Source: Achromobacter ruhlandii (GTDB taxonomy: Bacteria > Pseudomonadota > Gammaproteobacteria > Burkholderiales > Burkholderiaceae_B). From it: a stretch of DNA of 64,000 bases. The stretch is taken from positions 310,001 to 374,000 of the forward strand of contig NZ_CADIJL010000001.1 in NCBI RefSeq assembly GCF_902859695.1, in the 5' to 3' direction. Below the pieces are notes generated by a model. That model made no database searches. It was not told the DNA's origin and saw only the letters and a list, made by a program, of their open reading frames with translations. The position numbers were made by a program, and so were the translations under genes. Positions 1 to 11,883 of the stretch are shown piece by piece. The first letter of the stretch is position 1. Each line of letters starts with the position of its first letter.

Positions 1-1
1 G

Positions 2-535
2 GTGCTGCACGAGCAGGCCGACCTGGCGCTGGCGACCGAGTCGCTGGCATTGACGCCCGGCCTGGCGACCCTGCCGGTCTATGCCTGGGAGCACACCGTG
101 GTGGTGCGGCCGGACCATCCGTTGGCCGAATTGACTTCCAGCGCCGCCAAGCGCCTGTCGCTGGCGCAGCTGGCGGAATACCCCATCGTGACCTATGACC
201 GCGCCTTTACCGGCCGCAGCACGATCGACGAGGTCTTCGCCAATCAGGGCATCCACCCGGACATCGTCCTCGAAGCCATCGACGCCGACGTGATCAAGAC
301 CTACGTGGACGTGGGCCTGGGCATCGGCATCATCGCCGGGGTGGCCTACGATCCGCGACGGGATTCGAGCCTGGTCGGGCTGCCCGTGGGGCATCTGTTC
401 GGCACCCACACCACGCGCGTCGGCGTCAAGGCCGGCGTGTTCCTGCGCGACTACGTGTACACCTTCCTGGAAATGCTGGCCCCGTCCCTGACCCGCGCGG
501 TCGTGACCGAGGCGGTGCAGGGCGTGCCGAAATAA
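2..535 (+). CDS. CysB-family LysR transcriptional regulator (5'-truncated by window edge)
   Basis: This is the C-terminal part (about 177 visible residues) of a LysR-type regulator; the N-terminal helix-turn-helix lies outside the window and the reading frame is open to the first bases. The visible part is the effector-binding domain. The stretches TYDRAFTGRS (visible residues 64-73) and DADVIKTYV (94-102) match the sulfate/thiosulfate and N-acetylserine-binding region of CysB/Cbl proteins, including the typical ending with paired Leu/Thr-Arg. CysB-type proteins activate cysteine biosynthesis and sulfur assimilation genes. No sulfur gene is visible here, so the target is not shown by context. 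A terminator hairpin follows 21 bases after the stop. Confidence 0.85.
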   Translation: MLHEQADLALATESLALTPGLATLPVYAWEHTVVVRPDHPLAELTSSAAKRLSLAQLAEYPIVTYDRAFTGRSTIDEVFANQGIHPDIVLEAIDADVIKTYVDVGLGIGIIAGVAYDPRRDSSLVGLPVGHLFGTHTTRVGVKAGVFLRDYVYTFLEMLAPSLTRAVVTEAVQGVPK

Positions 536-555
536 GCGCGGCGGCGTGTCGAGCC

Positions 556-590
556 AAGGCGGTTCTTCGTTCGGGAGACCGCCTTTTTTC
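556..590 (+). terminator. Rho-independent terminator after the CysB-like gene
   Basis: An 8-bp perfect stem (AAGGCGGT, 556-563, with ACCGCCTT, 578-585) is followed by a run of T residues (584-589). It lies just downstream of the regulator's stop codon. Confidence 0.85.
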
Positions 591-698
591 TTGCCCGTTG
601 TCCGCCCAGGGCGCGGGGAAGCGCGGAGAAAGGGGCCGCTCGCTATCCCTTTCCATGAGCTCATAAAAATAATTAAATAAGAACTGATCTCATTTGAG

Positions 699-729
699 TT
701 GACTAAAAAATAGGAATCATTATCATTAC
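699..729 (+). promoter_or_regulatory. Candidate sigma70 promoter overlapped by a Fur-like box
   Basis: A -35 element TTGACT (699-704) is followed after 16 bp by TATCAT (721-726) as the -10. The -10 sits inside the sequence GAATCATTATCATTA (714-728), whose complement contains two tandem AATGAT hexamers as in Fur boxes. The surrounding 60 bp are strikingly AT-rich for this genome. The geometry fits iron-dependent repression of the DUF2325 gene that starts at 761. Fur control is inferred from sequence similarity only. Confidence 0.6.
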
Positions 730-760
730 ATCCAGTCTCAACGACCCAGTGAGGTTCAAC

Positions 761-1090
761 ATGACGGCAGGATTGAGTGCAGTGGTAGTGGGGGCCGACA
801 GGCTCGGCAACATCCCGGATCTGCTCAAAGGACACAACATTTCGATCACGCACCACATCAGTGGCCGTGATCCCTCGCATCAGAAGAAGACGTTGCAGCT
901 GCCCTCGGGCACCCAGCTGGTCATCCTGTTGACCGACTTCCTGGGGCATAACGTCATGAAGACCTTCCGCAACGCGGCGCAGCGCGGCGGTATCCGGGTC
1001 GTGGCTTGTCGCCGTTCGGTGTGCAGCATGCAGCAGGCCCTGCAGCAATGCGGCCTGTGCGCGGGCGCCGCCGGAGCCGCGGTCCACTGA
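761..1090 (+). CDS. DUF2325 domain-containing protein, probably iron-regulated
   Basis: A 109-residue cytosolic protein of the DUF2325 family, for which no biochemical role is established. I chose the ATG at 761 because GAGG sits 6-7 bases upstream; a GTG at 749 in the same frame would add four residues. The C-terminal part has four cysteines, C83, C88, C97 and C100 (Cx4C and Cx2C pairs), which could bind metal or act in redox chemistry. It is a single-gene unit between the CysB-like terminator and a bidirectional hairpin. A Fur-like box overlaps its -10 region, so the gene probably responds to iron starvation. The family call is from the overall pattern; the function is unknown. Confidence 0.75.
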   Translation: MTAGLSAVVVGADRLGNIPDLLKGHNISITHHISGRDPSHQKKTLQLPSGTQLVILLTDFLGHNVMKTFRNAAQRGGIRVVACRRSVCSMQQALQQCGLCAGAAGAAVH

Positions 1091-1169
1091 CATCGTGCCG
1101 AGCCGCCACCAACACTGAAAACTGGGGAGGCCGAACAGGCCTGCGGCCCCGCGCCGCGAAGAGGAATGA

Positions 1170-1205
1170 AAAACGCCGCCGGACTGGCAAGTCCGGCGGC
1201 GTTTT
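1170..1205. terminator. Bidirectional terminator between convergent genes
   Basis: A perfect 15-bp inverted repeat (1170-1184 with 1191-1205) with a 6-base loop, flanked by A residues on the left and T residues on the right. It lies between the convergent DUF2325 gene and NlpC/P60 gene and can serve both strands. Confidence 0.85.
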
Positions 1206-1295
1206 GCTGTCTGGATCAGGCCGCGCGGCGGCGTGCGCGGGTCGTGCCGTTCGGACGATGGCGCCGGCCAGGCCGGCCGGTCAGAATGGCAGGAA

Positions 1296-1955
1296 TCAGT
1301 TGGCCGCGCGGGCCGTGGCCACCAGGCTGGTGTCGATGCGGCGGGCACCGTTGTAGCGCTTGGACCAGTACGCCATGGTCATGTTTTCGACGCGCACCAC
1401 GCCGCCAGAGCTGGGAGAGTGCACGAAGCGGTCGTCGCCCAGATAGATGCCGACATGCGAATAGCGGCGGCCCATGGTGTTGAAGAAGACCAGATCGCCG
1501 GCCTTGAGCTCGTTCTTGTCGATGGACACGCCCTGTTGTGCGATTTCGGCGGCGTTGCGGGGCAGTTTCAGGCCCAGCGAGCGTTCGGCGGTGTAGGCCA
1601 CCAGGCCGCTGCAATCGAAACCGGTATCGGGGGAGTTGCCGCCGAAGCGGTAGCGGATGCCCAGGTAGTTCAGGGCTTCGCTGACCATGGCGTTGTCGCT
1701 GTTGACACCGCTGTGGCTGCGCTGGCGTTCACGCTTGAATTTCTGCACCACCAGCATGCCGATGGGGTCATCGGCGGTGGCGACCCATTCCGTCTCGTAC
1801 GGATCGATCTCGGACGTATAGGCGGTGGACTTTTGATTGGTGCTTGCACAACCCGCCAGACCCGCGACGCACGCCGCCAGCGCCAGCAAACGCAGACCGC
1901 GGTTTGCCTGGCCAGAGGATGAATTCAGTCGCGCGCTTTTGGAGTGTCGATGCAT
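1296..1955 (-). CDS. NlpC/P60-family peptidoglycan hydrolase lipoprotein
   Basis: A 219-residue C40-family peptidase predicted to cleave peptidoglycan stem peptides in the periplasm. A hydrophobic segment (about residues 20-35) ends in the lipobox LAGC, with lipidation cysteine C36. The catalytic domain occupies about residues 85-205, with the nucleophile in FDCSGL (C115) and the histidine in YSHVGIYLG (H167). I chose the ATG at 1955; an ATG at 2009 would add 18 residues to the n-region and cannot be excluded. The gene is monocistronic, converging on DUF2325. The family resembles E. coli Spr/NlpC endopeptidases. Confidence 0.88.
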   Translation of the reverse strand: MHRHSKSARLNSSSGQANRGLRLLALAACVAGLAGCASTNQKSTAYTSEIDPYETEWVATADDPIGMLVVQKFKRERQRSHSGVNSDNAMVSEALNYLGIRYRFGGNSPDTGFDCSGLVAYTAERSLGLKLPRNAAEIAQQGVSIDKNELKAGDLVFFNTMGRRYSHVGIYLGDDRFVHSPSSGGVVRVENMTMAYWSKRYNGARRIDTSLVATARAAN

Positions 1956-2268
1956 TCGCCTGGGGAAGGTTGCCGCCTGTTTCGCATTTTCCGGGTAATA
2001 AAGCGTCAAAAACGCTAAAAAACACCTGAATAGCGGGAATCAAGCAGCGAACCAACTGATATGTTGTCTACAACTTGCGGGGGATTCTACCAAACTTTTA
2101 AGACTGGTTCGTTACTGTAACCAGCCCGGCGCCCGTGCGGCGTAGACGCGTGGCAGAATTTTTTGACTTGCGGCAAGCCTGGTGCAAGGTTTGCCTACCA
2201 AAATGACCGAAGGATTCAAAAAGAAAGCAATCAGCCTTAAGGCGTATGCACAATAACAGGAGACAAAA
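1956..2268. promoter_or_regulatory. Divergent intergenic region between nlpC-like gene and prpE
   Basis: About 313 bp with no convincing gene. It should hold the promoters for both divergent genes. An imperfect dyad CTGGTT...AACCAG (2104-2109 and 2119-2124) surrounds the palindrome TTACTGTAA (2112-2120). CTTGCGGCAAG near 2167-2177 is a second short dyad. Neither is assignable to a known regulator. A ribosome binding site (AGGAGA, 2258-2263) precedes prpE. Confidence 0.4.
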
Positions 2269-4154
<1,886 letters not shown>

Positions 4155-4158
<4 letters not shown>

Positions 4159-4562
4159 ATACCAAACCCGTGCTGAGCGCCGAAGACGTCAAGAAAATCC
4201 TGGCCGCGGCCGAAGCACACGCCCTGCAGAACAAGTGGGCCGTCACCATCGCCGTGTCGGACGATGGCGGCCACCTGCTGGGCATGCTGCGGCTGGACGA
4301 CGCCGCGCCCATTTCCTCGCACATCGCGCCGGCCAAGGCCAAGACCGCGGCCCTGGGGCGCCGCGAATCGCGCGTCTACGAAGAGATCATCAACAATGGC
4401 CGCTATTCCTTCCTGTCGGCGCCGCTGATCGAAGGCATGCTGGAAGGCGGCGTGCCGATCGTGGCCAACGGCCAGGTGGTGGGCGCGGTCGGCGTGTCGG
4501 GCGTGAAGTCCACCGAAGACGCCCAGATCGCCCAGGCTGGCATCGCCGCGCTGGGCCTGTGA
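4155..4562 (+). CDS. GlcG/HbpS-like heme-binding domain protein (DUF336)
   Basis: A 135-residue protein of the GlcG/HbpS family (DUF336), alpha/beta with a small-molecule or heme-binding pocket. Family members occur beside many catabolic operons, and their biochemical role is mostly unknown. Typical family features visible are the AxAxALQNKWAVTIAV start, the alternating Gly-rich C-terminal half and the VGVSG near residues 115-120. Its ATG overlaps the prpE stop (ATGA at 4155-4158) and its own stop overlaps the start of the next gene (GTGA). The three genes are therefore likely co-translated, and a role linked to propionate use is inferred only from this context. Confidence 0.8.
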
Positions 4563-5899
4563 GCCAGGAAACGCCGCGGCAGGCGCCCGATGGCGCCGCC
4601 GTCTCCGCCGGCGGGGCGGCGGACAGGAGTCCGCTGAACCCCGGCGTGGCCAAGCGCGAAGTCTGGGCCTGGGCCATGTACGACTTCGCCAATTCCGGCT
4701 ACACCACCGTGATCCTCACGGCGGTGTTCAGCACCTATTTCGTCGGCGTGGTCGGCGGCCGCGCGCCGTGGGCCACGCTGGCCTGGACCGCGGCGCTGTC
4801 GCTGTCCTATCTGCTTATCATGCTGACGATGCCCACGCTGGGGGCGCGAGCCGACGCCCGCGCCGGCAAGCGGCGCCTGCTGTACAGCAGCACCATCGGC
4901 TGCGTGGCCGCCACGCTGGTGTTGACCCAGGCGGGGCCGGGCGACGTATGGCTGGCGCTGGCCGCCATCGTCATCTCTAATTACTGTTATTGCGTCGGCG
5001 AGTCCGTGGTGGCGGCGTTCCTGCCCGAGTTGGCCAAGCCCTCCGCGCTGGGCCGGGTATCGGGTTGGGGCTGGAGCTTCGGTTACTGCGGCGGCATGCT
5101 CACGCTGGGCCTGTCGCTGGTGGTGGTGAAGCTGGCCGAGGCCGACGGGCTCGACGCCGAGCATTTCGTGCCGCGTGTCATCCTGGTGACCTGTGCGGTG
5201 TTCGCGCTGGCGGCGCTGCCGTCGTTCTTCATATTGCGCGAGCGCGCGCGGCCTTCCGGCGAGCCGCAAGCGGCGCTGGCGATGCTCAAGCGCCTGGCCT
5301 ATGCCTGGCGCGAGACCGGCCAGCATTTTCCCGAGTTCCGCCGCCTGCTGATGTGCATCGCCTGCTATCAGGCCGGCATTTCGGTGGTGATCACGCTTGC
5401 GGCGGTGTATGCCTCGGAGGTCATGGGTTTCACCACGCCGCAGATCATGCTGTTGGTGTTCACCGTCAACATCGGCGCCGCGGCCGGCGCGTTCTCGTTC
5501 GGCTATGTGCAGGACCGCATCGGCCACAAGCCGGCGCTGGCGATCACGCTGTGCGGCTGGATCCTGATGGTGCTGGTGGCCTACGCCGCGGTGACGGCGC
5601 CGGTGTTCTGGGTGGCCGCGACGCTGGCCGGCCTGTGCATGGGCACGACGCAGAGCGCGGGCCGCGCCATGACCGGCGCGCTGGCGCCGGCCGGACGCCT
5701 GGCCGAATTCTTTTCGCTGTGGACATTCGCGGTGCAACTGGCCGCGGTCATTGGCCCGCTGACCTACGGCCTGGTGACCTGGGCCACGCATGGCAACCAC
5801 CGCCTGGCCATCCTGGTCACCGGGCTGTTCTTTGTCGGCGGCCTGATCCTGCTGTCGCGCGTGGACATGGCGCGCGGCCTGGCGCGCCGCGCCGCCTGA
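4559..5899 (+). CDS. MFS transporter, UMF1/Atg22-like family
   Basis: A 446-residue inner-membrane permease with about 12 hydrophobic segments. The N-terminal motif WAWAMYDFANSGYTT is diagnostic of the UMF1 (Atg22-like) branch of the major facilitator superfamily. The natural start is probably the GTG at 4559, which overlaps the previous stop (GTGA); the alternative ATG at 4676 would cut into the first conserved motif. It is the last gene of the prpE-glcG-like-MFS unit. The substrate is unknown. Import of a short carboxylate is a guess from context, and members of the family have been linked to amino-acid export or efflux. Confidence 0.82.
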   Translation: MSQETPRQAPDGAAVSAGGAADRSPLNPGVAKREVWAWAMYDFANSGYTTVILTAVFSTYFVGVVGGRAPWATLAWTAALSLSYLLIMLTMPTLGARADARAGKRRLLYSSTIGCVAATLVLTQAGPGDVWLALAAIVISNYCYCVGESVVAAFLPELAKPSALGRVSGWGWSFGYCGGMLTLGLSLVVVKLAEADGLDAEHFVPRVILVTCAVFALAALPSFFILRERARPSGEPQAALAMLKRLAYAWRETGQHFPEFRRLLMCIACYQAGISVVITLAAVYASEVMGFTTPQIMLLVFTVNIGAAAGAFSFGYVQDRIGHKPALAITLCGWILMVLVAYAAVTAPVFWVAATLAGLCMGTTQSAGRAMTGALAPAGRLAEFFSLWTFAVQLAAVIGPLTYGLVTWATHGNHRLAILVTGLFFVGGLILLSRVDMARGLARRAA

Positions 5900-6164
5900 C
5901 GGCGCGGGTGTTCGCCGCAACTGATATTCTTATGAAGTCCCGGACATCGCTGCGCTTGATGGCGGCGCGATGTCCGGCGGGTTGCGTATTGCGCTGTCAG
6001 TTGTCGATGCCGTTGCCGCCATGTTTGGCGCGCGTTCCCGCGGGATACGGGCTTATGGCCCGTATTTTGCGTAAGGTGCCCGTAAGAGCGCGGCGATACG
6101 GTTGCGAGTGGGCAGTCAGATAAAAGCGGCATCAACAACAGAATCACAGATTGGAGACAAGATC
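5900..6164 (+). promoter_or_regulatory. acsA upstream region with two hairpins
   Basis: About 265 bp without a gene. An 11-bp perfect inverted repeat CCGGACATCGC (5940-5950) pairs with 5967-5977 across a 16-base loop. A second stem ATACGGGC (6045-6052) pairs with GCCCGTAT (6058-6065) and is followed by TTTT; it may be a weak terminator for the MFS unit or an acsA leader structure. GGAGA at 6153-6157 is the acsA ribosome binding site. Confidence 0.45.
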
Positions 6165-8144
<1,980 letters not shown>

Positions 8145-8211
8145 CGCGGCGCGCGCCGTCCGTCATGCGGACGGCGTGGACGGTTGCCCGCCCGACGGGA
8201 GCATAATGCGA

Positions 8212-8253
8212 GATGCCCATGCCGGTTTGCCGGCATGGGCATCGTCGTTTTTT
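8212..8253 (+). terminator. Rho-independent terminator after acsA
   Basis: A perfect 14-bp stem GATGCCCATGCCGG (8212-8225) pairs with 8230-8243 across a TTTG loop, followed by GTCGTTTTTT. Confidence 0.9.
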
Positions 8254-8282
8254 CCTTCGCCACTTTCACTGGAGACGCCGCC

Positions 8283-9170
8283 GTGAGCCGCAGCAGTTTC
8301 GATCGCGCAGGGCTGGCCCTGATGTTCAGCACCATCCTCGTGTGGGCGGGCAGCTGGATCGCGATGAAGCTGATCGTGCCGTACATCGGTCCGTTCGATT
8401 TCGTGGCGCTGCGCTACGTGACCGGCGCGCTGGTGCTGTTCGCGCTGGCCGCCGCCACCCGGCGGCCGTTGGGCCTGCCGTCCTGGAAGCTGACCTTGCT
8501 GATCGGCCTGACCCAGACCGCCGGTTTCCAGGGCTTCGTGCAGACCGCGCTGGTATCCGGCGGCGTCGGCAAGGTGTCGTTGATGGCCTATACCATGCCG
8601 TTCTGGGTGGTGCTGTTCGCGTGGGGCCTGCTGGGCGAGCGGCCGACGGCCCGCCACGGCGTCGGCATCGGCCTGGCCGCGATCGGCCTGGTGCTGTTCA
8701 TCGAACCCTGGCACGGCGTGGGCGAGATGCGGCCGGTGCTGCTGGGGTTGGGCAGCGGCCTGTGCTGGGGCGTGGGCACGGTGCTGTCCAAGCGCATGTT
8801 CGAGCGTCACGCGCCCGATGTGATGACCTTCACGGCCTGGCAGATGCTGTTCGGCGGACTGGTGATGACGCCGGTGGCGTGGCTGGTGCCGCAGATTCCG
8901 GCGCAGTGGGGCTGGCAGTTGTGGGCCGGCATGGTCTATATCGTCCTGATCGCCACGGCCGCCGGCTGGCTGTTGTGGCTGCAGGTGGTGCGGCGGGTGC
9001 CGGCTTCGATTGCCGGCCTGTCCAGCCTGGGCGTGCCGGTGGTGGCGATGCTGATGGCGTGGGCGGTGCTGTCCGAGCGTCCGTCGCCGGTCGAGCTGGG
9101 CGGCATGGCCTTGATTCTCGCCGGCATTTTTGTCGTGAGCCGCGCGGCGCCCGCCGCGCGCGCGGGCTGA
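8283..9170 (+). CDS. EamA/DMT-family permease
   Basis: A 295-residue integral membrane protein with about ten hydrophobic helices in two homologous EamA halves (about residues 10-140 and 150-285), typical of drug/metabolite exporters of the RhaT/YdcZ type. I place the start at the GTG at 8283, preceded by GGAGACGCC; upstream in-frame starts would lie inside the acsA terminator hairpin. The substrate cannot be read from sequence. The next gene, threonine aldolase, follows 45 bases later on the same strand, so the two may be co-transcribed; amino-acid export is possible but unproven. Confidence 0.82.
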   Translation: MSRSSFDRAGLALMFSTILVWAGSWIAMKLIVPYIGPFDFVALRYVTGALVLFALAAATRRPLGLPSWKLTLLIGLTQTAGFQGFVQTALVSGGVGKVSLMAYTMPFWVVLFAWGLLGERPTARHGVGIGLAAIGLVLFIEPWHGVGEMRPVLLGLGSGLCWGVGTVLSKRMFERHAPDVMTFTAWQMLFGGLVMTPVAWLVPQIPAQWGWQLWAGMVYIVLIATAAGWLLWLQVVRRVPASIAGLSSLGVPVVAMLMAWAVLSERPSPVELGGMALILAGIFVVSRAAPAARAG

Positions 9171-9215
9171 CCGGCCCGTGCATTAACGGATTCCATTTTC
9201 CTCCAAGGAAATTTC

Positions 9216-10226
9216 ATGATCGATTTGCGCAGCGATACCGTCACCCGGCCGTCCCCGGCCATGTTGCAGGCCATGGTCAGCGCGCCGTTGGGCGATGATG
9301 TGATGGGGGATGACCCCACCGTCATCCAGCTGCAGCAAGCCGTCGCCGAACGTGCCGGCAAGGCCGCCGGGCTTTTCTTTCCGTCGGGCACACAGAGCAA
9401 TCTGGCCGGCCTGATGGCGCACTGCGAGCGTGGCGATGAGTATCTTGTGGGCCAGCAGGCGCATACCTACAAGTACGAAGGCGGCGGCGCGGCGGTGCTG
9501 GGCAGCATCCAGCCTCAACCCATCGAACACGCCGAGGATGGCACGCTGCCGTTGGAAAAGCTGGCGGCGGCGCTGAAGCCCGAAGGGGATCCGCACTTCG
9601 CTCGCACCCGCCTGCTGGCGTTGGAAAACACGTTCCATGGCAAGCTGATCCCGGCCGACTACGTGCGCGCGGCGACCGACTGGGCCCGCGGCCATGGCCT
9701 GGCCACGCACCTGGATGGCGCGCGCGTGTTCAACGCCGCCGTGGCAAGTGGCAAGCCGCTGGCCGAACTGTGCGCGCCGTTCGATTCGGTGTCGATCTGC
9801 TTTTCCAAGGGCCTGGGCGCGCCGGTCGGTTCGGTGCTGGTGGGTAGCGAGGAACTGATCGCCCGCGCGCGCCGCTGGCGCAAGGTGCTGGGCGGCGGCC
9901 TGCGCCAATCCGGCGTGCTGGCGGCGGCCTGCCTGTATGCGCTGGAACATAACGTCGAGCGTCTGGCCGAAGACCACGCCAACGCGCGCCTGCTGGCCGA
10001 CGGCCTGCGCGCCATCGCCGGCGTGCGGGTGTTGAGCCAGGACACCAACATGGTGTTCGCGGAGTTCGAGCCGGCACGGTGCGAGGCCCTGACCGCTGCG
10101 TTGGCGGCCGACGGCATCCTGATGCGCGCTGTCTATGGCGGCCCGACCCGCATGGTGACGCACCTGGACGTGTCGCGCGACGACGTGCGCCGGGTGGTCG
10201 AGGCCGTGGCGCGCCACCTGGCCTGA
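9216..10226 (+). CDS. ltaE: Low-specificity L-threonine aldolase
   Basis: A 336-residue fold-type I PLP enzyme that cleaves L-threonine or L-allo-threonine to glycine and acetaldehyde. The N-terminal MIDLRSDTVTRP is the family hallmark; the active-site lysine lies in SKGLGAPVGS (K198), and HLDGAR (165-170) carries the aspartate that contacts the PLP nitrogen. The length is normal. It follows an EamA permease by 45 bp and converges on the ABM-domain gene. The acetaldehyde produced could feed acetate metabolism, but no regulatory link is visible. Confidence 0.9.
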   Translation: MIDLRSDTVTRPSPAMLQAMVSAPLGDDVMGDDPTVIQLQQAVAERAGKAAGLFFPSGTQSNLAGLMAHCERGDEYLVGQQAHTYKYEGGGAAVLGSIQPQPIEHAEDGTLPLEKLAAALKPEGDPHFARTRLLALENTFHGKLIPADYVRAATDWARGHGLATHLDGARVFNAAVASGKPLAELCAPFDSVSICFSKGLGAPVGSVLVGSEELIARARRWRKVLGGGLRQSGVLAAACLYALEHNVERLAEDHANARLLADGLRAIAGVRVLSQDTNMVFAEFEPARCEALTAALAADGILMRAVYGGPTRMVTHLDVSRDDVRRVVEAVARHLA

Positions 10227-10352
10227 TGGCGCGCGCGCGGCCGCGCCCGGGCGGCCACGATGTCCTGCGCGATCAGGCGCGCCAGGTCGACTTGCAGCGC
10301 AGTGGGGCGGGCGGGAGCGGCGGTGCTGCAATGGTAACGGGCAGACGCGGCG

Positions 10353-10697
10353 TCAGCCATGATGCGCGCGACTGTCGCCCGGCGCCTGGTCGCGGTCCCG
10401 CATGCCATAGTCGCGCAGCACTTGCGCGACGCGTAGGCGATAGTTGGCGAACACGCCGCCCCGTCCCGCCTCCTGGGCGCGGCGATGCGATTCCAGCGAG
10501 CGCCAGCGCCTGACCGCGTCCTCGTCGCGCCAGAACGACAGCGACAGCAGTTTGCCTGGGGTCGTCAGGCTCTGGAAACGTTCGACCGAAAGGAAGCCGT
10601 CAATGGTCTTCAGTTCATCGATCAGGCCCGCGGCGATCTGCAGATAGGGGGCCGGGTTGCCATCGGCGGGTTCGACTTCGAATATCACGGCGATCAT
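10353..10697 (-). CDS. Antibiotic biosynthesis monooxygenase (ABM) domain protein
   Basis: A 114-residue ferredoxin-like-fold protein of the ABM family: MIAVIFEVEP start, the LKTIDGFLSVERF middle and the SFWRDEDAVRRWR segment with the conserved W residues. ABM proteins include cofactor-free monooxygenases and heme-degrading enzymes, but most are uncharacterised. Its ATG lies 11 bases after the stop of the upstream P450 gene, and an AGGAG ribosome binding site overlaps that stop, so it is probably the third gene of an SDR-P450-ABM unit. The pairing with a P450 suggests an oxidative pathway of unknown substrate. Confidence 0.8.
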   Translation of the reverse strand: MIAVIFEVEPADGNPAPYLQIAAGLIDELKTIDGFLSVERFQSLTTPGKLLSLSFWRDEDAVRRWRSLESHRRAQEAGRGGVFANYRLRVAQVLRDYGMRDRDQAPGDSRAHHG

Positions 10698-10708
10698 GGC
10701 GTGGGCTC

Positions 10709-11812
10709 CTAGGTGAAATCAAATTGGGGAATGCGCGCGTTGGGCAGGGGGCGGTAGCGAAAGCGCGCCGCCAGTGCGGCGCCATCGATGCCGGCCTTCA
10801 GCAGGTGAACGAGCGCGCCCGCCGCATCGCGCCGTGCGGCGTCGCGGCCCGGGCAGGCATGGCCCTGTGCGCCGAAGGTCCAGTGCGCGTCGGGTTGCGC
10901 CATGGCGGCCGCGGCCAGCACCAGCAGCACGGTTTCGTCGGCCTCGATGCGCTGGCCGTCCAGTTCAATCGGGCCGGCCAGGAAGCGGCGGGTGTTGTGG
11001 ATGGGCGGGTCGTGCCGCAGCGTCGCATCGACCATTTCCCAGGCCTGCGCCCGCGTCAGGTCCGCTCCGGCTCCCAGGCGCGCGGCGCGCAGCAGCGCAT
11101 TGCCCAGCAGGCCGGCGCCGGCTTCGCAGGCCTGGAACAGCAGGCCCGCCAGGTTGGCGGCCAGCAGCACCGGATCCAGGCCGGCCTCTGTGCCCTGGAT
11201 GCGCAATTCGCGCAAGGCCGGGCTGGCGGCGGGATCGTCCAAATGGGCGCGCAGGCGCGCCAGCAGGCGCTCGGCCGCCGCGTGTCCGGCCGCCGTCCGG
11301 TCCTCGGCGGCGGAGGGCGGCAGGGCTGCGAGGAACGCGCCGATATCGCGTGCGCATTCCGCGGCCACGGCGCCAGGCAGGCCGATGGCACAGGCTTGCG
11401 CAAAAACCGGGGCGGCGTGCAGGCAGCGGTCGATGCCCCTGGCCGAGCGTGCGTCCACGTCCAGCCTTTGCCAGTCGGGCGCGGGGGCCAGCGGCGCCTG
11501 TTGCGCCAGGAAGCCGCTGAACAATGTCTTGAGGCGGCGCTGCCGCGGACCATCGTTCATCCGCAGGAAGCGGCCGAACAGCAGGCCGGCGGGACCCGCG
11601 GCGATTCCCTTGGGCACTGGCTCGGCGAGGGGGCGCACACGGGCGGCGGGATGGCGCATGATGTCGCGGATCAGCCTTGGATCGCTGGCCACCCACAGGC
11701 CTAGCCGAGTGTCCCGGTAGAGGGGGCGGTCGCGGGCCAGCGCGGCGTAATAGGGGTAGGGATCGGCGTGCGTGACCGCCTGCAGCGGATCGGTAGGGAA
11801 GGGCGTGGACAT
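10709..11812 (-). CDS. Atypical cytochrome P450
   Basis: A 367-residue P450-like protein, short for the family. The heme-binding signature is intact: FGAQGHACPGR with the axial cysteine C320. Other hallmarks are degraded. The K-helix ExxR is ATLR (263-266), so the glutamate is missing. The I-helix acid-alcohol pair is replaced (ACEAGAG, 228-234: the Glu is kept, the Thr is absent). The meander between the last strand (VLLVLAAAA) and the Cys loop is about 20 residues shorter than usual. I chose the ATG at 11812; an upstream extension is unrelated. It lies between an SDR gene (71 bp upstream) and an ABM gene (11 bp downstream). It may bind heme with altered or no monooxygenase activity. Confidence 0.78.
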   Translation of the reverse strand: MSTPFPTDPLQAVTHADPYPYYAALARDRPLYRDTRLGLWVASDPRLIRDIMRHPAARVRPLAEPVPKGIAAGPAGLLFGRFLRMNDGPRQRRLKTLFSGFLAQQAPLAPAPDWQRLDVDARSARGIDRCLHAAPVFAQACAIGLPGAVAAECARDIGAFLAALPPSAAEDRTAAGHAAAERLLARLRAHLDDPAASPALRELRIQGTEAGLDPVLLAANLAGLLFQACEAGAGLLGNALLRAARLGAGADLTRAQAWEMVDATLRHDPPIHNTRRFLAGPIELDGQRIEADETVLLVLAAAAMAQPDAHWTFGAQGHACPGRDAARRDAAGALVHLLKAGIDGAALAARFRYRPLPNARIPQFDFT

Positions 11813-11883
11813 GGGCGGCGCGGCTGGATCGGGGACAGCCAGTATCACCGCCTCGCGCCAGCGACGATTCGGCCCTGGTCGAA

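Noticed and set aside
10133-10408. Minus-strand frame at the 3' end of ltaE
   Set aside because: Mostly antisense to ltaE and overlapping the ABM gene; no supporting signals.
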